A stretch of DNA of 11,805 nucleotides from CAZOGW01 sp964579415 (GTDB taxonomy: Bacteria; Actinomycetota; Acidimicrobiia; Spongiisociales; UBA5794), in contig CAZOGW010000095.1 of assembly GCA_964579415.1 (NCBI GenBank), positions 1 through 11,805 of the forward strand, in the 5' to 3' direction. This document shows positions 1 to 6,555 of the stretch, piece by piece. Position numbers and translations under genes: made by a program. Below the pieces are notes generated by a model. It saw only the letters and a list, made by a program, of their open reading frames with translations, had not been told where the DNA came from and searched no databases. Positions within the stretch are counted from its first letter, which is position 1, and each line of letters starts with the position of its first letter.

Positions 1-23
1 TCCACGCCGCCGATCTTATCCCC

Positions 24-39
24 GCCGGCGGCCGCCGGC
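24..39. terminator. GC-rich perfect palindrome, possible terminator
   Basis: The 16 bases GCCGGCGGCCGCCGGC equal their own reverse complement, so a transcript could fold a 6-bp stem with a GGCC loop. It lies directly after the stop codon (43..41) of the minus-strand reading frame that follows vapC. There is no T-tract after it, so it is not a classical intrinsic terminator. U-less hairpins are proposed as terminators in high-GC actinobacteria, which is the reason for the tentative call. It could also be chance in GC-rich DNA. Confidence 0.3.
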
Positions 40-40
40 C

Positions 41-226
41 CTAGCCGGCTCCGAGGACCCGGTAGCCGTCGGGGAGCGGGTCCGGGATGTCCCGGCGCAC
101 CAGCGTGGAGGCGTCGATGATGGACACGTCGTTGCCGTTGTCGGTCTGGGTGAGGAGGATGATGTGGTCCCCGGTGCGGTCCCAGAAGGCGGGCGACCAC
201 CGGGCGCTCTCCTGACATGCCGAGAA
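41..226 (-). pseudogene. C-terminal remnant of a possible beta-propeller protein
   Basis: A frame of 61 codons runs from just after the TGA that ends vapC to a TAG at 43..41, with no plausible start codon. The peptide contains RWSPAFWDRTGDHIILLTQ, then NDVSIIDASTLV, and ends PDGYRVLGAG. Alternating beta-strand-like segments with Trp-Asp and DAST turns look like the last blade of a propeller protein, and codon third positions are strongly GC. It has the same frame as vapC and is separated from it only by the shared TGA. I interpret it as the tail of an older gene whose upstream part was replaced when the vapBC module arrived. The parent family is not identified; kinship with the neighbouring WD40 protein is possible but unproven. 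Confidence 0.5.
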
Positions 227-628
227 TCAGCCGGTGTCGGAGACGGTCCGCAGGTCTGTGCGCTTCGAGATGGCGGTGAAGTCGCGGTCGTTGTGAAGTA
301 CGGCCACATCGCGCCTGATGGCAACGGCGGCGATCACGCAGTCGACGAGCGAACGGATGGTCTCGCCCGTCTCCCGGCAGCGGCGGTAGATCGTCGCTGC
401 TGCCTCATGGTCCACCAGCAGTGCCGGGATGTGCTCGCATTGCGAGAGAAGCCTGCGAAGTCGCTCGGCATGCGCGTCGTCGCGTGCACCGGCAAGTACC
501 TCCAACACGACGAGCTCCGTGGTGGCAAGGGGAGACCTGTTGTCGAGCAACTCGCGGACCGCGACATTTGCGGTGCTACCGGTGTGACGCAGGTATTCCA
601 CCCACGCCGAGGTGTCGACGAGCGTCAC
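227..628 (-). CDS. vapC: VapC-type PIN-domain ribonuclease toxin
   Basis: A 133-residue PIN-domain protein, the usual VapC length. VapC toxins are Mg-dependent endoribonucleases that cut tRNA or rRNA and stop growth when the antitoxin is lost. The acidic metal-binding residues are visible: D5 in LVDTSAW, E43 in the TTELVVLEVLAG segment (E38 is nearby), D96 in SLVDCVIAA, and D114/D116 in LHNDRDF. I chose the GTG at 628..626 because it overlaps the vapB stop as GTGA, the normal translational coupling for these pairs, and because VapC proteins begin a few residues before the first Asp. An upstream ATG at 679 would add 17 unconserved residues. The toxin looks intact. The exact RNA target cannot be read from sequence. 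Confidence 0.93.
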   Translation of the reverse strand: MTLVDTSAWVEYLRHTGSTANVAVRELLDNRSPLATTELVVLEVLAGARDDAHAERLRRLLSQCEHIPALLVDHEAAATIYRRCRETGETIRSLVDCVIAAVAIRRDVAVLHNDRDFTAISKRTDLRTVSDTG

Positions 629-834
629 GACGGCAGCGGCGGTGTGTGGCGTCGCATCTCGTCGAGGTCTCCTACCCACCCGGTGCCTTCCATGGCCAAA
701 GCTTCCTCACGCGACAGAGGCTCCCCGACCAGCCGCCGTAGCGCCAGATCGACGGCGGCGCGTTTAGATGTCAGCCCGTGGCGGTGCATGACCTCGGTGA
801 CCAGCTTCTCGTCGATCTCGATGTTGGTCCGCAT
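625..834 (-). CDS. vapB: VapB-type ribbon-helix-helix antitoxin
   Basis: A 69-residue antitoxin of the VapB family that opens MRTNIEIDEKLV. The first strand of the ribbon-helix-helix DNA-binding fold is followed by two helices (to about residue 37). The C-terminal tail, with GWVGDLDEMRR, is the part that normally threads into the VapC active site. It neutralises VapC and, with it, represses their shared promoter. The start at 834 is preferred over an ATG at 852 (six extra residues) because MRTNIEID is the family's normal N-terminus and a TATGAT -10 box lies between the two ATGs, 7 nt before the chosen one, implying a leaderless mRNA. It precedes and overlaps vapC by 4 nt. Confidence 0.92.
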   Translation of the reverse strand: MRTNIEIDEKLVTEVMHRHGLTSKRAAVDLALRRLVGEPLSREEALAMEGTGWVGDLDEMRRHTPPLPS

Positions 835-841
835 GTACACC

Positions 842-847
842 ATCATA
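842..847 (-). promoter_or_regulatory. -10 box of leaderless vapBC promoter
   Basis: On the minus strand TATGAT (5 of 6 matches to TATAAT) ends 7 nt before the vapB ATG at 834, so transcription would begin at or next to the A of the start codon. No Shine-Dalgarno sequence is present, in keeping with a leaderless message. A -35 element is not recognisable; the region where it should lie is covered by the tandem repeat at 850-869. Confidence 0.5.
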
Positions 848-849
848 CA

Positions 850-869
850 CATAGGGTGTCATAGGGTGC
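850..869. promoter_or_regulatory. Tandem 10-bp repeat, candidate VapBC operator
   Basis: CATAGGGTGT is followed immediately by CATAGGGTGC: two 10-bp units with 9 identities, so both fall on the same face of the helix. They sit just upstream of the TATGAT box, over the expected -35 region. Ribbon-helix-helix antitoxins bind repeated short sites at their own promoters, so this is a natural autoregulatory operator. Binding is inferred from position and repeat structure only. Confidence 0.45.
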
Positions 870-892
870 TGCTGCGTCTCGAACGGAGTCAT

Positions 893-1039
893 TCACCGAG
901 GCTGGCGAGGCCGGTCTTCGGTGACAGTCGTGGTCGGCGACGAGCCGGCCCGGCCGATGACCACCAGGCGGTATGCCATCAGCTCCATCTCGCCCATGAG
1001 GTGGCTGGAGACGGGCACCGCCCGGTGTGTGTACCTGGA
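893..1039 (-). pseudogene. Short coding-like remnant between STAND gene and vapB
   Basis: A 48-codon frame between an in-frame TGA (1042..1040) and a TGA at 895..893. The peptide includes AVPVSSHLMGEMELMAYRLV followed by VIGRAG. By hand count nearly nine tenths of codon third positions are G or C while second positions are near half, the pattern expected of coding DNA here. An internal ATG at 997 could start a 34-residue protein, but no ribosome binding site is seen and the family is not recognised. It may be a decayed gene fragment on the far side of the vapBC module. The rest of 835-1098 holds only the vapBC promoter region and spacer. Confidence 0.25.
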
Positions 1040-1098
1040 TCATCCCGGCACCGTAGGGGAGCGGGTGTCGCCGCCGTCCGCCGTGGGGAGGTTTCCGG

Positions 1099-4000
1099 CT
1101 ACTCCGGGAGGAGCATCTCCCGCGCGGTGGCTACCACCTCGTCGAGCGATTGCTCGCACACTTCGCAGGTGAGCACCCGGGCGGTCCCGTCCACGGCCGA
1201 GGTGAGGATGCGGTCGTCGTCGGCGAGGACGATGGTGTTGACACGGCCGGCGTGGGCGTGGACGCTTCCCAGATACGTGCCGTCGGGGAGCGACCACATG
1301 CTCACCGTTCCGTCGGCGCCACCCGACGCCACACGGGAGCCGTCGGCGGTAAACCTCACCGCGCCGGCGCCGGCGACGTCGCCGGGCACCGACACCACGG
1401 ACTCGCCCGTCGCCACGTCCCAGACGGTGATGTCGCCGTCGATGCTGCTGGTGGCCAGGGCGCTGCCGTCTTTGGAGAGGGCGAAGGACCCGAGCCGGCC
1501 CGTGCTCCACGAGCGCAGCAGCTCCAACGTCTCCCGGTCCCACACGTGGACGGTCCCCTCTCGGGTCGCCGTCACCAACACCGCGGCGTCGGGCTCGCCG
1601 GTGAGCCCGGCGGTCTGATCGAACACATGGGTCTCCTCCCAGCCCGCCCCCGAGGGCTCCCAGAGACGGATCGTGTCGTCCCAGTAGCCGACGACCATGA
1701 GGTCATCCTCGAGGAAGCCCGCCGTCCACGGGGTCCACCCGGTGTCGCAGCAGTGGACCGGCACATCCTCGACGGTGAGGTCCCAGATACTGACGGCGGT
1801 GCCCCCTTCGGTGGTGTCGACGATCCGGGTCCCGCTCCGATCGAAGCCCGCCGAACTGATCGAGGTGCCGTCCTCGGTACCGATGATGCGCTGGACCGCG
1901 CCCGATCGGCTGTCGCGCACCATGACGTCACCCCACGACATGTGGACCAGACGGTCGCCGGTGCCGTCGAAGGTGGCGGCATTGGTGCCGGCGCTGTCGG
2001 TGGGGAGCACCAGGGCGGGCACCACCGACCACACCCGCACCGTCCCGTCCTCGCTGGCGGTGAGGATCCGGTCCCCGCCCGGGGCGTACGCTGCGGTGCG
2101 CAGGCCACCTTGGTGGCCCCGCAACGTGAACTGGGTGGTGCTCGAGGAAGCGGAGAGCACCGAGGCGGTCCCGTCCCCCTCGGCGACGGCGACGGACAGG
2201 TTGTCGGGGCTGAAGGCGGCGTCGGAGATCCAGGTCGAGGCGGCGTAGTAGCCGTAGTTGAGCTGGGTCTCGGTCTGGAACATCCGCAGCACCCGCTCGC
2301 CGACGCTGAGGAACTGCGAGCCGTCGAACGAGAAGCGAACCCGGGTGACCTGCTGCGGGTGGTAGATGCCATGGGTGAGCGCCTCGGTGGCGCCCCGATC
2401 CCACTCGCTCACGCTGCCGTCGTTGTGACCGGCGACGATCTTCTCCCCGCTGGGGTCGAAAGTCACCACCGTGGCCCACAGCCACTCCTCGAAGTAGCCG
2501 TCGCCGAGCGTCTCCACCAGGTTGCCCTCGAGGTCCCAGATTCGCATCCCGGCATCTCCCGAGGTGATGACCTCCGAGCCGTCCGGTGCGAACGAGGCGC
2601 TGTACATCCACACGTCGTCTTCGATCTCGGCGACCAGGTCCCCGGAGGCGAGGTCCCACACCCGTGCCGTGGTGGCGGCCCACGTGACCACATGGGTCCC
2701 GTCGGCGGAGAACGCCCCGGTCGCCACGTAGGCCCCATCCGGCCCGCGGATATCGGTCTGTGCCAGTCCCACCAGGGGTGGTTCGGCGTCCTCGCCCTCC
2801 TCCACCACGCCGGGATGCTCCAGCGTCGCCTGCAGGTCGCCGTCGGCGGACCAGATGCGGGCGGTGCCGTCGGAGCCGGTGGTCACCACCCGGTCCCCGT
2901 CGGGCGAGAAGCCGGCATAGAGGACGTTTCCCTCGTGCCCGGCGAGGGTGGCCAGGACGGCGCCGCTCTGCATGTCGACGACGAGGGCGGTGCCGTCGTT
3001 GCGCGCCACCACGGAACGTTCGCCTGCGGCGTCGTAGGCGGCCATGTTCACCGCCGGTGGCGCCGCCTCGCCGGCGCCGACGTCGGTGACCATCTCCAGC
3101 CGGTTGGCGGACACGGCGCGGCGCAGCTCGGTCTCGGCCTCCGGTCCCGCCCGCACATCGAGCGCCGCCAGCGCCGAGCGCATGGCGTCCTGCGGGTCGA
3201 GGGCGCCCCGCGCCTCGGCGACGTGGAGTTGGTAGAGCGCGTCATGGCGCGCCTGGTTCAGAGAGACGATGGTCACCCCCGCCGCCACGGCGAGCACGCC
3301 GAGCAGGAGCCCGGCGACGAGCACCCGGCGGCGCCGCTTGCGCGCCCGCTCCCGCAGCCCCCGCTTCTCGTCGAACCGGGTACGCCACTCGGTGATGGCG
3401 GGGGCGAGGACGTCGTGGAAGATCTCATAGCGGAGGGCGCTCCGGCCCGGCGCCGGAGGAACCGTGCGCAGGATCCTGACCCCGCCGTCGCTGAGGTGGT
3501 GGAGCACCGCCTGCACCTGAGCCGGGTCGTGGCCGGTGTAGTCGACGAGGTCGTCGACGTCGTGGGCGATCTTCGAGCCGCTCCGGGTGACGAGGAAGCG
3601 GAACAGGTCGGCGGCGGTGGCCTGCTGGTCGCCGGGGAGAGCGTCGAGCGCGGCCTCGAGATGCGTGCGGGCGATCTGCTCGGCGCCACCCAGCGAGTCG
3701 AGTGTCTCGCGCCGGAGCACCGTCGAGCCGGCCGCCGACTCCTCGTCCCACAGGCGGGCCATGACGAGCTGGAGCAGCGGGGTCTCGATGCGATCGTCTC
3801 GGGCTGCCTCCTCGGAGCCGGCCTGCCGTGCCGGCACCTGGGCCAGCACCGCGTCCACCAGCGCAGGCTCGATGGTGACCGGTACCTCGGCGGTGCGGTT
3901 GTGCTCCTCGACCGGTGCGGTGATGGCGAGCCGGGCGGAGGCGGAGTCGAGGTGCTCCACCCGCAGGGCGTTCTCCAGGAGATTGCGGCGGATGCGGGAG

Positions 4001-4590
4001 CGGAAGCGGTCCAGCTTGGCGATGCGGTCCTCGCGCAGGGCGAGGAGGAAGTTGGCCCGCAGATCCTCACGGTTGACCGCGTCCGGGAACTGCTCCATGA
4101 ACGGGTGATCGGCGCCGTGGTAGAGGAACAACTCCTCGAACTGGTCGAAGATGAAGAGCAGGTCGATGTCGAGCGTCGCCGTCACCGAGGCGATCCACTC
4201 CTCCAACGTGCCGCCGCGACGCAGGTCCAGGTCGGGGAGCTCCCCGTAGGTCTCGGCGACGCTGGTCTCGATGGCGGCGGCGATGCCTTCCAGAGGATCG
4301 GCCTGCCAGGTGGAGAACTCGACGACGACGTTGCCGGCGTCACCCAGATCCTCCAGGTCGCGGCGGGCCTGGGTGCGCAGGTGGTTGACCACGCCGGCAC
4401 GTAGAAGGGAGCTCTTGCCCACGCCGCTCTCGCCGTAGACGACGCTGAGCCGTGCCGCCTGGAGGTGGGCGGCGACGATGCGGCTGTCCCGGTCCCGCCC
4501 GAAGAAGAAGCGGGCGTCCCGGTCGGAGAAGGGATCCAGTCCCTTGTACGGGCTCACCACCGGGGGGGACGGTGGCGCGGCGTCACCCAC
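1099..4590 (-). CDS. nSTAND1-type NTPase with membrane helix and WD40 repeats
   Basis: A 1163-residue STAND-class signalling ATPase. The start is marked by PYKGLDPF and FFFGRDRD (14-35), typical of the nSTAND1 family. Walker A is GESGVGKSS (53-61) and Walker B is LLFIFDQFEELF (144-155). A winged-helix-like region follows (about 300-405, ending YEIFHDVLAPAITEWR). Next come a basic cluster (KRRRR, 418-422), a single hydrophobic helix (423-444), a short helical linker, and from about 515 to 1142 some 13-14 WD40 blades, enough for two seven-bladed propellers. The tail has a CEVC motif (1142-1145). STAND proteins act as switches: ligand binding by the repeats opens the NTPase and lets it oligomerise to activate an effector. 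Here the effector is probably the upstream SIR2 protein. The start is GTG at 4590, overlapping the SIR2 stop by 8 nt; GTGs at residues 11-12 are alternatives. No broken motif is seen. The ligand is unknown. Confidence 0.9.
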   Translation of the reverse strand: MGDAAPPSPPVVSPYKGLDPFSDRDARFFFGRDRDSRIVAAHLQAARLSVVYGESGVGKSSLLRAGVVNHLRTQARRDLEDLGDAGNVVVEFSTWQADPLEGIAAAIETSVAETYGELPDLDLRRGGTLEEWIASVTATLDIDLLFIFDQFEELFLYHGADHPFMEQFPDAVNREDLRANFLLALREDRIAKLDRFRSRIRRNLLENALRVEHLDSASARLAITAPVEEHNRTAEVPVTIEPALVDAVLAQVPARQAGSEEAARDDRIETPLLQLVMARLWDEESAAGSTVLRRETLDSLGGAEQIARTHLEAALDALPGDQQATAADLFRFLVTRSGSKIAHDVDDLVDYTGHDPAQVQAVLHHLSDGGVRILRTVPPAPGRSALRYEIFHDVLAPAITEWRTRFDEKRGLRERARKRRRRVLVAGLLLGVLAVAAGVTIVSLNQARHDALYQLHVAEARGALDPQDAMRSALAALDVRAGPEAETELRRAVSANRLEMVTDVGAGEAAPPAVNMAAYDAAGERSVVARNDGTALVVDMQSGAVLATLAGHEGNVLYAGFSPDGDRVVTTGSDGTARIWSADGDLQATLEHPGVVEEGEDAEPPLVGLAQTDIRGPDGAYVATGAFSADGTHVVTWAATTARVWDLASGDLVAEIEDDVWMYSASFAPDGSEVITSGDAGMRIWDLEGNLVETLGDGYFEEWLWATVVTFDPSGEKIVAGHNDGSVSEWDRGATEALTHGIYHPQQVTRVRFSFDGSQFLSVGERVLRMFQTETQLNYGYYAASTWISDAAFSPDNLSVAVAEGDGTASVLSASSSTTQFTLRGHQGGLRTAAYAPGGDRILTASEDGTVRVWSVVPALVLPTDSAGTNAATFDGTGDRLVHMSWGDVMVRDSRSGAVQRIIGTEDGTSISSAGFDRSGTRIVDTTEGGTAVSIWDLTVEDVPVHCCDTGWTPWTAGFLEDDLMVVGYWDDTIRLWEPSGAGWEETHVFDQTAGLTGEPDAAVLVTATREGTVHVWDRETLELLRSWSTGRLGSFALSKDGSALATSSIDGDITVWDVATGESVVSVPGDVAGAGAVRFTADGSRVASGGADGTVSMWSLPDGTYLGSVHAHAGRVNTIVLADDDRILTSAVDGTARVLTCEVCEQSLDEVVATAREMLLPE

Positions 4591-5557
4591 TTCCGCGACC
4601 GGCGTGGGCGGGGAGCGCCTCCAGCGCCGCCTCCAACTCGGCGACGTAGTCGCCGATGTCGATCTCGATCACCTCGACCCGGCGCTGGTCCCAGGCCTTG
4701 ACCTGGAGCGGGTCGACCCCGAGCTGGATCGACCAGGACTTGCGCTCGCCGTTCTGCGCCCGCCACAGGCGGTGGAGCACGGCGCGCACGTTCCAGTCGG
4801 CCAGGCTGTAGCCGAGGAAGAGGAAGTGGCTGCGGGCGAGGCGGGCTCGGATGGCGGCGGGGAGCTGGGGCACGATGTCGCCCATCGCCAGGTACTCGAT
4901 GTAGTGGTCCTCGGTGATCACGAAGCTGTCGTGCTCCCCGGCGAAGCGGTCGACGGCGCCGTGCAGCTTGACCACGGTGGGCGGGAGGCGGCCGTCCTCG
5001 TCCTCGGGCATCTCGTACGAGCCGGGGTCGTCGATGACCACGGCGTCCCCGCCCCCCGGGGGGAAGTGGGCGAAGCGGCCCGAGTCCCGGCCCCGGGCGA
5101 TGTAGGAGAGGACGTGACATTCCACGCCCTGGTCGAGGAAGGCCCGCTCCAGCGAGTCGTCGTAGTTGGTGGTGACGATGACGTCGAGGGCGCGCCATCC
5201 CTTGTCACGTAACACCGCCGGCATGCGGGCGAGCAGGTGGTGGAGGTGGGTGGGCGGGTAGTCGGCGTCGAACACCTCCCGCAGCACGTCGTAGAGCACA
5301 GCCTCGCCGGGGTCGATGGCGATGTCGAGCGCCACCCTTTCCAGGTGCAGCGGGTTGGGTGTGGGGGGCAGGAACTCGTCGGCGAGGTAGCGGGCCAGTT
5401 CCCGGCCGCTGGGAAGGCGCGAGCCGCCGAGCTGCCAGTCACCGCCAGGACCGCCGGAGAGATTGGCGCCGGCGCCGAGGAACGGCACCACCGCGCCCCG
5501 CTTGAGCGTGTTCATCACCGAGCTGATGTGGCGCGCCAGTTCCTCGGGAGAGATCAT
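4583..5557 (-). CDS. SIR2-like (SIR2_2 family) presumed NADase effector
   Basis: A 324-residue SIR2-like protein resembling the family used as NAD-consuming effectors in bacterial defence (ThsA, DSR and Avs-type systems) rather than protein-deacetylating sirtuins. NAD-fold signatures are in order: PFLGAGAN (25-32), TTNYDDSLE (129-137), VVKLHGAVD (195-203) with the presumed catalytic H199, ITEDHY (214-219) and FLFLGYSLADWNVR (245-258). No zinc-finger CxxC pairs are present. No membrane segment is visible, so it should be cytoplasmic. I start it at ATG 5557 (MISPEEL), where the conserved helix before GAGAN begins; an in-frame ATG at 5689 would add 44 low-complexity residues. It is the first gene of a two-gene operon and overlaps the STAND NTPase start by 8 nt. 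NAD hydrolysis upon activation is inferred from the family. Confidence 0.88.
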   Translation of the reverse strand: MISPEELARHISSVMNTLKRGAVVPFLGAGANLSGGPGGDWQLGGSRLPSGRELARYLADEFLPPTPNPLHLERVALDIAIDPGEAVLYDVLREVFDADYPPTHLHHLLARMPAVLRDKGWRALDVIVTTNYDDSLERAFLDQGVECHVLSYIARGRDSGRFAHFPPGGGDAVVIDDPGSYEMPEDEDGRLPPTVVKLHGAVDRFAGEHDSFVITEDHYIEYLAMGDIVPQLPAAIRARLARSHFLFLGYSLADWNVRAVLHRLWRAQNGERKSWSIQLGVDPLQVKAWDQRRVEVIEIDIGDYVAELEAALEALPAHAGRGSG

Positions 5558-5712
5558 GCCGGGACGGCTCTCGTCGGCGGCGCCCCCCCGGCGGACTCGA
5601 TGTGAGGTGCTGTGCGTGGCATCGCCCGTCCCCTGCGCCGTTCGCCGTGCGATGATGATACCCGGCACAACCGGCCGCGATCCATCCATCGCCCGACCCA
5701 GCGGAGACAGCC
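5558..5712. promoter_or_regulatory. Shared divergent promoter region of SIR2 operon and membrane gene
   Basis: The 155-bp gap between the divergent starts. On the minus strand a TATCAT hexamer (5660..5655) could be the -10 box of the SIR2 operon, giving a leader of about 90 nt. On the plus strand GATGAT (5651-5656) overlaps it as a weak -10 candidate, and GGAG (5703-5706) is a Shine-Dalgarno sequence 6 nt before the GTG at 5713. No convincing -35 boxes are seen. A run of seven C (5583-5589) lies 26 nt upstream of the SIR2 ATG. Overlapping -10 boxes would couple expression in the two directions. Confidence 0.35.
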
Positions 5713-6447
5713 GTGGAGTTCTTCGTCCCCATCCTCACCGCCGTCCTCGGGGCCGGTATCGCCGCGGGGGCGAACTACTTCATAGTGAGGCGCGGTGCCG
5801 AAGCCGAGGAGCGCCGCGAGGCGCTCGCCCGGGCGGAGCAGGCCGAGGTGGTGATCCGCCGCTACCGGGAGCCGCTGGTACGGGGGGCGTTCGACCTGCA
5901 GAGCCGCGTCTACAACATCGTGGTGCTGGGCTTCCTGCAGCGCCACCTGGGGGAGGGAACTCCCGAGGAGCAGGAGTACGCCGTGGAGAGCACGCTCTAT
6001 CTCTTCGGCGAGTACCTGGGTTGGGTGGAGCTGTTGCGTGGCGAGGTGCAGTTCCTCGACCTGGGTGACGTCGAAGCGAGCCGCCGGCTGGCGGACAGCG
6101 TCAATGACGTCACCACCGTGCTGCTGTCGGACGAGTACGAGGTCGGCTTCCGTCTCTTCCGCACCGAGCAGAGGGCCATCGGCGAGATCATGCTGACCGG
6201 CGGGGGAGACGGGCAGCGGCAGACGCTCGGCTACGTGGCCTTCGGCGAGCGCAGGGCCGACCCGTCGTTCTCCAAGTGGTTCGCCAAGCTGGAAGCCGAT
6301 ATCAGGGCGGCCGCCGCGGAGCCCGGCGCCGGCCACGACCGCCTGGTCGCCCTACAGCACGCCCTCATCGGCGTGCTCGACACGCTCGATCCGGAGCATC
6401 ATCGATACGCCACTAGGCACCGGCTGGCGATTGAAGGTACTAACTAG
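5713..6447 (+). CDS. Membrane-anchored protein of unknown function, divergent from SIR2-STAND
   Basis: A 244-residue protein with one N-terminal membrane helix (about residues 3-23, FFVPILTAVLGAGIAAGANY) followed by RR and a charged, probably coiled-coil stretch (27-50). By the positive-inside rule the remaining 200 residues face the cytoplasm. That body is mostly helical, with YREPLVRGAFDLQSRVYNIV (51-70), a YLFGEYLGWVELLRGEVQFL segment (96-115) and FRLFRTEQRAIGE (146-158). It resembles a conserved hypothetical family I cannot tie to a Pfam name, and no catalytic motif is evident. The start is GTG with GGAG 6 nt upstream. Its divergent arrangement with the SIR2-STAND operon suggests it may be a third, membrane-tethered component, but it could be an unrelated neighbour. 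Its stop codon lies inside the heptamer array. Confidence 0.82.
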   Translation: MEFFVPILTAVLGAGIAAGANYFIVRRGAEAEERREALARAEQAEVVIRRYREPLVRGAFDLQSRVYNIVVLGFLQRHLGEGTPEEQEYAVESTLYLFGEYLGWVELLRGEVQFLDLGDVEASRRLADSVNDVTTVLLSDEYEVGFRLFRTEQRAIGEIMLTGGGDGQRQTLGYVAFGERRADPSFSKWFAKLEADIRAAAAEPGAGHDRLVALQHALIGVLDTLDPEHHRYATRHRLAIEGTN

Positions 6448-6491
6448 GTACTAGGTACTAGGTACTAGGTACTAGGTACTAGGTACTAGGT
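6443..6491. repeat. Seven exact tandem ACTAGGT heptamers
   Basis: Seven perfect head-to-tail copies of ACTAGGT. Each copy contains TAG on both strands, and because the period is 7 the array places stop codons in all six reading frames. The first copy supplies the stop codon of the gene ending at 6447. The unit joins the small palindromes CTAG and GTAC, so weak slipped hairpins are possible. The array is markedly more AT-rich than its surroundings. It resembles in kind the heptameric short tandem repeats (STRR) of cyanobacteria. Confidence 0.95.
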
Positions 6492-6540
6492 ATCACGTAT
6501 TACGTGCTGTGGTCACCGTGAATACTGAATACTGGATACG
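6492..6540. repeat. Diverged heptamers continuing the same 7-base register
   Basis: Immediately after the exact array the sequence still divides into sevens in the same phase: ATCACGT, ATTACGT, GCTGTGG, TCACCGT, GAATACT, GAATACT, GGATACG. Two are identical neighbours and two others differ by one base, so at least three heptamer sub-families follow each other. CACGT-ATT-ACGTG (6494-6506) can fold a small hairpin. The tract lies between two convergent genes (stops at 6447 and 6556) and contains no gene. Confidence 0.6.
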
Positions 6541-6555
6541 GCGTCGCGCAGGGCC

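Noticed and set aside
164..1618. 484-codon plus-strand frame across vapBC and the STAND 3' end
   Set aside because: It runs antisense through three unrelated minus-strand features and shows no recognisable protein pattern.
1150..4404. Very long open frame on the plus strand opposite the STAND gene (1084 codons)
   Set aside because: Antisense shadow of a GC-rich gene: the product is rich in Gly, Arg, His and Val with no domain pattern, while the minus strand gives clear Walker, membrane and WD40 motifs.
5554..6336. 260-codon minus-strand frame opposite the membrane-protein gene
   Set aside because: Overlaps the SIR2 start region and the plus-strand gene; lacks domain features, whereas the plus frame has a membrane helix, an RBS and protein-like composition.
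6443..6540. CRISPR array or transposon end
   Set aside because: Units are 7 bp with no spacers, there are no terminal inverted repeats, and no cas or transposase gene is nearby.
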